DNA of 7,482 nucleotides from an uncultured Acetobacter sp. Its GTDB lineage: Bacteria; Pseudomonadota; Alphaproteobacteria; Acetobacterales; Acetobacteraceae. Shown here piece by piece: positions 1 through 5,930 of the stretch. Position 1 is the first letter of the stretch, and each line of letters begins with the position of its first letter. The DNA lies in NCBI GenBank assembly GCA_937900755.1, contig CALCDN010000277.1, positions 1 through 7,482 on the forward strand, written 5' to 3'. The translations under genes were made by a program, and so were the position numbers. The notes under the pieces were generated by a model. It was not told where the DNA came from. It was given only the letters and a program-made list of their open reading frames with translations, and did no database searches.

Positions 1-26
1 GGCGGCAAGAGGGGCCGGCCGGCCGG

Positions 27-815
27 TTAGTGCCCGTCGTCGACCTTCAGAACCGGGGCCAGTTGCTCGGCCAGAACAATATCCGCCTCCTTGTCCACGT
101 CCACGGCGGCGCGTCCGTCCGAGAGGGGGAGCAGTTCGGCGCGTGCGCTGGTCAGGGCATGGATGCGCGCATACAGCGCCTGTGTGGATAGCCGCCCCAT
201 AAGCGCACGGAGCAGAATGCCCAGACCCAGTGTCCAGGCGACCCGCAGGGGGTGCTTGCGGTTTTTTTCCACCGTGCGCCACAACTCAGCCACCCGGGCT
301 GAAACCGGGGTTTTGAAGTAAAACAGGTTGCAGCCAGAAAAAACCATGTCCGTCAGGCGGATATAGGTGCGCCTGGTCTGGGGCACGCTGCGCTGGATGG
401 CGTCCTGGGTGGCTACGCCCACGGCTATGTCGGTCTGGGCCGCGCAATTGTGGAGCAGCTCTTCCACCCATTGTGGCTGAAGCAGGGCATTGTCGGCCGT
501 GGTCACCAGCAGGGGAGTGCCAAAGCGTTCAAGGCCGTCCAGCACGCTCGCACTGGGGCCTTCCGGGCGGGAGGGTACTACCAGCACATCGGCAGGCAGG
601 AGCCCGGCCAGAACGGCCGGGTCTTCCAGGCAGACCACGATGCGGCCAATGGCTGGCACGGCTCGCAGGGCATTGACCACCCGCACAACCATGGGCACGC
701 CATCAATAGGCAGGAGCGCTTTGTGCGAAACGCCCCCGGCTATGGCAACAGGGTCTGGCTTGCCGGGTCGTGTTCCGGCAAGTACCAGCGCGGTCATGGC
801 GGGTGGAGTGGTCAT
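27..815 (-). CDS. MobA-like nucleotidyltransferase (NTP_transf_3-type), variant P-loop
   Basis: This is a 262-residue cytosolic protein with a GT-A-like nucleotidyltransferase fold. Seen: an N-terminal nucleotide loop LVLAGTRPG (residues 10-18), a lysine in HKALLPIDG (31-39), the metal-binding TTADN (105-109, D108), GCN (161-163) and a C-terminal acidic VDVDKEAD (238-245) typical of MobA-like enzymes. Instead of MobA's short LAGGxxxRxGxxK loop, about 18 residues separate LAG from the lysine, so molybdopterin guanylylation is unlikely. The family transfers NMP from an NTP to a phosphorylated small molecule or sugar. Here I infer that it makes an activated head-group precursor (for example a CDP-alcohol or NDP-sugar) for a sphingolipid; the substrate is unknown. 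The ATG lies in a 4-base overlap with the stop of the upstream hydroxylase gene, which supports this start; a second ATG at residue 7 is possible. It is the last gene of the visible leftward operon. Fold call firm, role weak. Confidence 0.85.
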   Translation of the reverse strand: MTTPPAMTALVLAGTRPGKPDPVAIAGGVSHKALLPIDGVPMVVRVVNALRAVPAIGRIVVCLEDPAVLAGLLPADVLVVPSRPEGPSASVLDGLERFGTPLLVTTADNALLQPQWVEELLHNCAAQTDIAVGVATQDAIQRSVPQTRRTYIRLTDMVFSGCNLFYFKTPVSARVAELWRTVEKNRKHPLRVAWTLGLGILLRALMGRLSTQALYARIHALTSARAELLPLSDGRAAVDVDKEADIVLAEQLAPVLKVDDGH

Positions 816-1594
816 GCGGCGCGTTTCTGGTCTGGGCGGGCGCCATCGGGCCGGTCACGCGGTGGCGCGCCGGTGCGCTCCATAACCCAGGGGTAACGTG
901 CGGCCTCGTCAACATCATAACCCAGGTTGAACACGGTCGGGCTGCGGGGGCGGGCTTTGGCGTCCACGTAGTAAGTGCCAAGAATCCGGTCCACCACAAA
1001 GCTGGTAATGCCGAAATTACCATCTTCATCATGGAAGTGGTGCAAGACGTGGCGGGCTTTCATGCGCTGGATCCAGGCTGAACGGGGCTTATAGTTCAGA
1101 TGCTGGATGCAGTGGAAAAACTCATAGATGCAGGTAATGACAACGCCCGTGGCAAAGGCCGCGGCCGCGGTGCCCACGCCACCAATCAGGCACCCGATGG
1201 GCAGGGTGATAACGGCAATGGTGGGCAGGGTTGTTACCGGCGCGCCAAACAGGACGTCCAGAAGGTGCGGGTCCTGATGGTGGTCAAAATGGATGCGCTT
1301 CCACAAGGTGGCGGTCCATTTGATTTTGTACAGCAACCGCCCATGCAGGACGTAGCGGTGCAGCAGGTACCACACAACAGGGTAAACAAGCACGACGGCC
1401 AGCATGGCGCTGAGTGTTTTGGGCCAGCCCGCAAAAAAATGGGCAGAAACAAACGTGCTGGTAATGGCAAGGGCAAAGTACAGCAGAATGGTGGGATACG
1501 TCAGATAGGCGATCCACAGCTGCCGGAGATCCATCTTGCCCAGATCAAAACTGCGGCCAGTTTTGAGGGAAGGGTTGTTCAGAGTTCCGCTCAT
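812..1594 (-). CDS. Fatty acid hydroxylase / sterol desaturase superfamily membrane enzyme (candidate ceramide hydroxylase)
   Basis: This 260-residue integral membrane di-iron oxygenase carries the full histidine set of the superfamily: HRYVLH (79-84), HFDHH (102-106, with H110), HCIQH (161-165) and HVLHH (182-186). Hydrophobic spans lie at about 27-52, 60-79, 120-137 and 138-158, so the histidine boxes would face the cytoplasm. The spacing HX4H, HXXHH, HXXXH, HXXHH resembles FA2H-type fatty acid 2-hydroxylases and related sphingolipid hydroxylases. These use O2 and electrons to hydroxylate an acyl chain. There is no fused cytochrome b5 domain, so electrons must come from a separate protein. 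Acetobacter is known to contain dihydroceramide with a 2-hydroxypalmitoyl chain, so ceramide 2-hydroxylation is an attractive role, but hydroxylation of the long-chain base is equally possible. The start overlaps the lptG-like stop by four bases, with TGAGGA ten bases upstream. The C-terminal tail (about 240-260) is charged and probably disordered. Confidence 0.9.
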   Translation of the reverse strand: MSGTLNNPSLKTGRSFDLGKMDLRQLWIAYLTYPTILLYFALAITSTFVSAHFFAGWPKTLSAMLAVVLVYPVVWYLLHRYVLHGRLLYKIKWTATLWKRIHFDHHQDPHLLDVLFGAPVTTLPTIAVITLPIGCLIGGVGTAAAAFATGVVITCIYEFFHCIQHLNYKPRSAWIQRMKARHVLHHFHDEDGNFGITSFVVDRILGTYYVDAKARPRSPTVFNLGYDVDEAARYPWVMERTGAPPRDRPDGARPDQKRAA

Positions 1595-2691
1595 CGTGTT
1601 TCGTTCCTCAGAAGCACGGTCAGTGCTCCCAATGTAAAAATGATCAACGCGGGAACTGTTGCAACCGGAGGCGGGAGCAGACCGGCATTACCCATGGCCC
1701 GCAGCAGTCCCTGTACAACAATAAACAGCAGCCCGGTCCCCAGGCACCATACTGGCAACCAACTGCGTGTCCCCGTCCGTGGAGGGATATAGATTACTGG
1801 CATGGCGATCAACAGCAGAACCAGCAGGGATGCCGGGCGCAGGAACCGCTCCATAAGCCCGGCCTTGAGAAAGCCCGGACTGGAATCCGAGGGAAGCTGC
1901 CCGCGCAACATGCCAATAATCGTGGACGTGGAGAGTGGAGCATTACCTGAAGACAGACGAATAAAATCCGGTGGGAACAGAGTCGTCTTCCAGGGTATGT
2001 CCGTTCTGTGGGCCAGACGGTCCACTCTTTGGTCCTTGAGGTCGATGGCCAAGCCTTCCACATCGTACAGGGTCCAGCCGCTGGAGCCCGTGTAATGGGC
2101 TTTTTGCGCATGCAGGGTTTTGGTCAGCATGCCCTGGGCGTCGCGGATGTAAACATCAACCGTGCCCAGTATGTTGCCGCCATCGGCCACGTAGCCGATA
2201 TGGGTCAGGTTTGTGCCATCATGGAACCAGAAGGAGTGCCCGTCCTCGGGGGTTGGGTCCGTACGATTCCACCATGCGGCCAGAGTCTGTTCGGTGCGGG
2301 GGATAATCTGGTCGTCCAGCACAACGCCTGCCAGCCCGAGTAGTAATGTTGCGGGCACAAGGCATTTGTACAGTCCAAGGGTGGACAGGCCCGCCGCGCG
2401 CAGAATGGCCATTTCACTGGCAAGGGTCATTTGCGTCAGCATCAGCAATGCGCCGATGAGCGTGCTCAGGGGTAGAGCGCCAGCCAGCAGGAATGGCAGG
2501 CGCATGCCTGCGTAATCGAGGATGCCCATAATGCCCAGGTGGCGTTGCAAAATGGGGGTTGTCTGCTCCAGCAGGGCCAGAATTTCCAGCAGGCTGACCA
2601 GAACGCAGCAGCAGAACAGCACGCGTACAAGCAGCGCTCCAGACAGGTAACGCAGCAGGACGTGGCGCGAGTTTGGGTGAGGCTTGCTCAT
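1591..2691 (-). CDS. lptG: LptG-family permease (YjgP/YjgQ)
   Basis: This is a 366-residue inner-membrane protein with the LptF/LptG architecture: three transmembrane helices (about 17-40, 64-90, 107-127), a periplasmic beta-jellyroll domain (about 130-280), and three more helices (about 283-300, 309-330, 343-361). The cytoplasmic loop SEMAILRAAGLS (92-103) matches the coupling-helix signature that contacts the LptB ATPase. The length is normal for LptG (about 360). In the classical system LptB2FG extracts lipopolysaccharide from the inner membrane and passes it to LptC/LptA. Here the gene follows the lptF-like gene by 13 bases and sits among lipid-modifying genes next to serine palmitoyltransferase. 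I therefore infer that the pair could be a paralogue dedicated to sphingolipid, though it could also be the only LPS exporter of this organism. No lptB, lptC or lptA lies in view. The LptG rather than LptF label rests mainly on gene order and length. Confidence 0.85.
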   Translation of the reverse strand: MSKPHPNSRHVLLRYLSGALLVRVLFCCCVLVSLLEILALLEQTTPILQRHLGIMGILDYAGMRLPFLLAGALPLSTLIGALLMLTQMTLASEMAILRAAGLSTLGLYKCLVPATLLLGLAGVVLDDQIIPRTEQTLAAWWNRTDPTPEDGHSFWFHDGTNLTHIGYVADGGNILGTVDVYIRDAQGMLTKTLHAQKAHYTGSSGWTLYDVEGLAIDLKDQRVDRLAHRTDIPWKTTLFPPDFIRLSSGNAPLSTSTIIGMLRGQLPSDSSPGFLKAGLMERFLRPASLLVLLLIAMPVIYIPPRTGTRSWLPVWCLGTGLLFIVVQGLLRAMGNAGLLPPPVATVPALIIFTLGALTVLLRNETR

Positions 2692-2704
2692 GGTAAGGTT
2701 TTCT

Positions 2705-3901
2705 TTATGCCGACCGGGGCTGGGCCGGTTGTGTCCTGCGGGCGTGCCAGAGGCGGAATGTGCCGGAGCGGTAAAGAAGCAACGCTATGCACAGGGCGAC
2801 AAAAACAAGGGCAGGTGCCCATATGATCAGCACTGACAGTTTTTTTGTCGCGACCATGCTGTGTCCGAATTGGAGGATATGGTCGAAGCTGACCATCAGG
2901 ATAAACGCAATGGGCAGGCCGGCATTGTTGCGCTGGCGCTTGCGCGCCATGGCCAGGGCTGTTGCAAGGAGTGGAATAACGGGCAGCGTCAGGCTGCGGG
3001 CAAGGCGGAAGTGCAACTCCGACCACATGTGTGGCTGCGATATGCTGCCGTCATGGCGAATAAGGTTTCGGATCAGCTCTGGTGATGTCAGTTCGCGCTC
3101 ATCCTCCCCCCGGCTCCTGAACGGGAGCGTCTGGGAGGCGTGGGTCAGGTAGCGGGTGGAATGTTCGAACATGGTCAGGCTTGGCAGTTTATCGCCCGAA
3201 TCAGAGACGATAATACCGTCTTCCAGGTCGAGTTGAACGGTTCCACCATCTACTGCAATGCGGATATGGCCTTTGCGCGCGGTAATGTTGCGCTCCAGAT
3301 TGTCCGATGTGTCGTGGATAAACACATTTCCCAGTTCTGACCCACTTTGGGTCACCTGCTCGGCAACAAGGGTCAGGTCGGAGGAGGGGCGGGCGAACAT
3401 GCGCGGCTGAAGGCGCGGAGACCACCCTGTATGGCTGGCAAAATAAAACGCGGCCCGAAAATCGTACCGTGCATAGGGTTGGATAAAGCCATAAAGCAGA
3501 AAGGAAAGGGCGCCCAGAACCAGCCCCAGTTGAATATAGGGGCGGGTAATGCGCAACAGCGAGATCCCGCTGCTATTGGCTGCGTCAATTTCCTCATTCT
3601 GACTCATGCGGCGCATGACGGCAAAAACCGACACGCAAAGGGCCGCGGGTATGGCAAGCCCGAGGTAGTGCGGGAGCAGGGTGGTCAGCAGCTCGATAAA
3701 AGTGCCCAGATTGTTGTTACCCGCCGCCAGCAGGTTGAAAAGAACCAGAAGACGTTCAAGCAGAAGCGCTGTCATGACCACGGCAAGAGCAATGGCAAAT
3801 GGCGGAATCACCTGACTGATCATGTAGCGGTCAAGCGTTGTGGGCATGGCCCACTTGGCAATGCGGCGGAAGATGGGCGCGTTCAGCATGAAAGGTGTCA
3901 T
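2705..3901 (-). CDS. lptF: LptF-family permease (YjgP/YjgQ)
   Basis: This is a 398-residue inner-membrane permease subunit of LptF/LptG type. Seen: an opening LDRYM (23-27), helices at about 31-55, 72-98 and 118-140, a large periplasmic domain (about 145-295) of jellyroll type, then helices at about 300-318, 328-345 and 355-378, and a basic tail. The loop MSQNEEIDAANSSGIS (99-114) is the coupling-helix motif that meets the ATPase, including the acidic residues conserved in LptF. It would pair with the next gene to form the transmembrane half of an LptB2FG-like ABC extractor. The ATG at 3901 overlaps the phosphoesterase stop by four bases and has no clear ribosome binding site, so translation probably relies on coupling; M19 (codon at 3847), closer to the usual LptF start, is an alternative. 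The substrate may be LPS or, given the neighbourhood, a sphingolipid. Confidence 0.87.
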   Translation of the reverse strand: MTPFMLNAPIFRRIAKWAMPTTLDRYMISQVIPPFAIALAVVMTALLLERLLVLFNLLAAGNNNLGTFIELLTTLLPHYLGLAIPAALCVSVFAVMRRMSQNEEIDAANSSGISLLRITRPYIQLGLVLGALSFLLYGFIQPYARYDFRAAFYFASHTGWSPRLQPRMFARPSSDLTLVAEQVTQSGSELGNVFIHDTSDNLERNITARKGHIRIAVDGGTVQLDLEDGIIVSDSGDKLPSLTMFEHSTRYLTHASQTLPFRSRGEDERELTSPELIRNLIRHDGSISQPHMWSELHFRLARSLTLPVIPLLATALAMARKRQRNNAGLPIAFILMVSFDHILQFGHSMVATKKLSVLIIWAPALVFVALCIALLLYRSGTFRLWHARRTQPAQPRSA

Positions 3902-4806
3902 ACTGTTGTTTTCGGCAGTTGGCGATGCAGTGTGTAGGTCCTGGTGGCGTCACAGTCGTGCATGAAACCATCCGGGCCTAGTGCTCTGCGCTGCACATCA
4001 ATCCGCCATGCGCCGGGTTGGACGGTAATGGCAATTCTGTTCCAGCCTGCCGCTTTTTCCGGGCTCTGCGCAATATGGGAGGCGGAGGTTGTGCCGATAA
4101 CAGGCGTGTGGGTGCCCGGAATGGTGCACAGGCTCGCGCGGTGGGAGTGTCCATGCAGCACCAGTTCCGCCCCTTCCTGCCGCACTACGTCCTGAAGTGT
4201 GTTCAGGTCGGTCAGCCCCTTACGTTTGTCCACCAGCCTGGCAACTGGAGGGTGGTGTAGCAGCACAATGCGGCATAAACCAGCCTTGCCCAGATTTTTC
4301 AGCACATGGGCCAGGTGATCAAGCTGTTCCCGCCCGGCCCTGCCGGTTGCCATGAAGGGTGGGGATGGCACCGCGGTGTTGAGCCCCACAAGGGCCACAT
4401 GGTCGCGGATCAGAACCGAAGGGGCCGTGCTGTTCTCGCCCAGGTGGAGCCAGGGTGCCCACAGGGCACGTTTTTCCGCGTTTTTTTCGCGGACCAGGGC
4501 CTCATGGTTGCCGGGGATGAGCAGGGTCAGGGGAAGGTTTTGTTCCTGCAACCAGCGTTGGGCCGCACGGAATTCCGAGAGAAGGCCCAGGTTGGTCATG
4601 TCCCCCGTAAGGGCCACAAGGTCTGGGCTGGACTGGCGGATATCGTGCATGACCTGCGCAAGTGGTGCCTGTGTGTGCAGGTGCTGGCGCCGGGTAAACC
4701 AGCTTATCAGGCTCAAGACACGCTTTACGCGCCATTCCCGCCATGTTGGCAGGGCGGCCAGGGGCAGGTGCGGGTCGGAAAAATGGGCGACAAGAACGCT
4801 GGCCAA
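3898..4806 (-). CDS. Calcineurin-like metallophosphoesterase, TTG start
   Basis: This is a 302-residue cytosolic binuclear metal phosphoesterase. All five metal-site motifs are present: SDPH (D11, H13), GDMTN (68-72), GNHE (99-102), LLHHPP (183-187 region, H184-H185) and HGHSH (218-222). It lacks a convincing signal peptide. The family cleaves phosphomono-, phosphodi- or pyrophosphate esters; LpxH, cyclic-nucleotide and nucleotide-sugar hydrolases all belong to it, so the substrate cannot be read from the sequence. As first gene of the leftward lipid operon it may cleave a lipid (pyro)phosphate intermediate; this is inference. I prefer the TTG at 4806 over the upstream ATG at 4923. The TTG follows GGAGA by ten bases and puts the DxH motif near the N terminus, as is usual. 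The 117-base extension has off-pattern codons (ATA, AGT, CTA), contains promoter-like sequence, and would leave only 14 bases before the divergent kinase gene. Confidence 0.85.
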   Translation of the reverse strand: MASVLVAHFSDPHLPLAALPTWREWRVKRVLSLISWFTRRQHLHTQAPLAQVMHDIRQSSPDLVALTGDMTNLGLLSEFRAAQRWLQEQNLPLTLLIPGNHEALVREKNAEKRALWAPWLHLGENSTAPSVLIRDHVALVGLNTAVPSPPFMATGRAGREQLDHLAHVLKNLGKAGLCRIVLLHHPPVARLVDKRKGLTDLNTLQDVVRQEGAELVLHGHSHRASLCTIPGTHTPVIGTTSASHIAQSPEKAAGWNRIAITVQPGAWRIDVQRRALGPDGFMHDCDATRTYTLHRQLPKTTV

Positions 4807-4816
4807 GAAAATTAGG

Positions 4817-4822
4817 TCTCCA
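4817..4822 (-). promoter_or_regulatory. Ribosome binding site that decides the phosphoesterase start
   Basis: The minus strand reads TGGAGA here, ten bases before the TTG at 4806. No comparable purine-rich site precedes the ATG at 4923. This supports the shorter 302-residue phosphoesterase. Confidence 0.5.
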
Positions 4823-4849
4823 GTCCGGGGCGCTGCCAGCGTACAGTAT

Positions 4850-4878
4850 GTGACAAGCGCGCTCTGGCTCTTTATACC
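4850..4878 (+). promoter_or_regulatory. Candidate sigma70-type promoter for the lipid kinase gene
   Basis: GTGACA (4850-4855) and TATACC (4873-4878) are separated by 17 bases and match the consensus -35 and -10 at five and four of six positions. Transcription would begin near 4885, leaving about 50 bases of leader before the GTG at 4938. This is read by eye; alphaproteobacterial promoters are often degenerate. Confidence 0.4.
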
Positions 4879-4890
4879 ACTGAGCCGAGC
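4861..4890. promoter_or_regulatory. Imperfect inverted repeat over the overlapping -10 boxes (possible operator)
   Basis: GCTCTGGCTC (4861-4870) faces GAGCCGAGC (4882-4890). The inner arms GGCTC and GAGCC are exact complements separated by 11 bases, and the outer GCTC/GAGC arms also pair, with one unpaired base between. The dyad is centred on the -10 region shared by the two candidate promoters, where a repressor could block both directions. No regulator gene is in view. A chance palindrome in GC-rich DNA is possible. Confidence 0.3.
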
Positions 4891-4898
4891 CGGGGCAA
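4871..4898 (-). promoter_or_regulatory. Candidate sigma70-type promoter for the leftward lipid operon
   Basis: On the minus strand TTGCCC (4898-4893) and TATAAA (4876-4871) are 16 bases apart and match consensus at four and five of six positions. The start would be near 4864, giving a leader of about 58 bases to the TTG at 4806. Its -10 box overlaps the -10 box of the rightward promoter, so the two could not be occupied together. Confidence 0.4.
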
Positions 4899-4937
4899 AA
4901 GCACCGACCTGCAACATGCACATTATAGAGTAACTGA

Positions 4938-5918
4938 GTGCCTGACCATCTAGCCGTTATTTATAATCCGTTCAGCAGGAAAAACCTGAAGAATGGGCCG
5001 GACTACCCTCAGAGTATTCAGGCCCTGCCCGATGTCCTGTTTTACGCACCGGGCACGCACGCCGCCTTGCAGGCTGTTGTGGACGATCTGCGCACACGCC
5101 CGCTGTCCTGCATTGTGGTGGATGGGGGGGATGGCACGGTGGGCAAGGTGCTCAGCGCCCTGCATGCATCCGGCTGGCCTCCGCAGGCATGGCCGCCGGT
5201 TGCGGTCATTCCATCGGGGAATACCAACCTGATCGCAGCGGATGTCGGGTATGGCAGGCGCGGGGTGGAAGCCCTGCGGTTTTTGCAGGCCGAGTTGCGT
5301 TCAGGGCAGGCCATGCTCAAGGTCAAGCAGCGGCGCCCGCTGGTTGTGCGGCGCACCGGGCATGACAGTGCACCAGTGCTCGGCTTTTTTGGTGGAATGG
5401 GCGCTTTTGGCCGCGGCATAGGCATTGCGCACCAGCCTGCCGTTCTCAAGCGCTACGCGCATGACATGGCTGTTGTGGCAACTTTGTTCATGACGGTCAT
5501 GCAGCTTATGCTCCCCAGCCAGCGAGATGGCTGGCTGGCTGGCGCATCTGCCCGGCTGGACTATGATGGCAGGCCCAGTGCGGTGCATGAGCATTTTATG
5601 CTGCTCTGCACAGCCCTGAATACGCTGCCCTACGGGGTGTGGCCGTTCTGGCGCGCAGGTGGGGCTACGGGGAGTGGCATGCATTATCTGGACGTTGCGG
5701 CCTATCCGCCCTCTCTCCTACGGGCGGTCTGGACATTACTGCGCGGCAAGGCGCCGGAATGGCTACGCCGGACCCCCGCCTACCAGAGCGGCTCCGTTCA
5801 GGTGCTGGGCATGCGGACAACCGAAAGTTTCGTGCTGGACGGCGAAATTTTGGAACCGGGTGAGAGCGGGGATTTTACCATTCTGTCCGGCCCGGTTGTT
5901 TCTTTTCTCTATGCGTAG
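4938..5918 (+). CDS. Lipid kinase of the diacylglycerol/sphingosine kinase family (candidate ceramide kinase)
   Basis: This is a 326-residue DAGK-catalytic-domain protein. Seen: VIYNPFS (7-13), the nucleotide-binding GGDGT (63-67), IPSGNTN (91-97) and a C-terminal DGE (301-303) of the kind that helps bind metal in YegS/DgkB-like enzymes. The family transfers the ATP gamma-phosphate to a lipid hydroxyl at the inner-membrane face. A bacterial ceramide kinase of this family (CpgB) is known from the Caulobacter sphingolipid cluster. Together with serine palmitoyltransferase nearby, this makes ceramide the favoured substrate; diacylglycerol or a long-chain base are alternatives. After GGDGT the usual acidic residue is replaced (VGKVLSAL), and the common GTxNDxA motif appears as GNTNLIA. 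The GTG start is chosen because it places the first strand and NPFS at the N terminus and no in-frame ATG lies close by; the ribosome binding site is weak. The Tam41-like gene follows after 12 bases, so the two are probably co-transcribed. Confidence 0.88.
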   Translation: MPDHLAVIYNPFSRKNLKNGPDYPQSIQALPDVLFYAPGTHAALQAVVDDLRTRPLSCIVVDGGDGTVGKVLSALHASGWPPQAWPPVAVIPSGNTNLIAADVGYGRRGVEALRFLQAELRSGQAMLKVKQRRPLVVRRTGHDSAPVLGFFGGMGAFGRGIGIAHQPAVLKRYAHDMAVVATLFMTVMQLMLPSQRDGWLAGASARLDYDGRPSAVHEHFMLLCTALNTLPYGVWPFWRAGGATGSGMHYLDVAAYPPSLLRAVWTLLRGKAPEWLRRTPAYQSGSVQVLGMRTTESFVLDGEILEPGESGDFTILSGPVVSFLYA

Positions 5919-5930
5919 TGGCCGATAATC

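Noticed and set aside
13..26. GGCC repeat palindrome just after the stop of the leftward operon, possibly a terminator.
   Set aside because: The repeat can form only a very short stem with little loop, and no T tract follows on the minus strand. It may equally be a methylation or restriction target; not supported as a terminator.
3347..3937. A 196-codon open frame on the plus strand antisense to the lptF-like gene.
   Set aside because: Low-complexity, Gly/Gln/Lys-rich translation without domain signs; the opposite strand encodes a clear LptF-family protein.
5124..5130. Run of seven G in the codons for the kinase GGDGT motif, a possible phase-variation tract.
   Set aside because: The tract is short and explained by two Gly codons flanked by Asp codons; nothing else suggests slippage control.
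5529..5541. Triple GGCT tandem repeat inside the kinase gene.
   Set aside because: It encodes an in-frame Trp-Leu-Ala-Gly stretch and is too short to be a meaningful repeat element.
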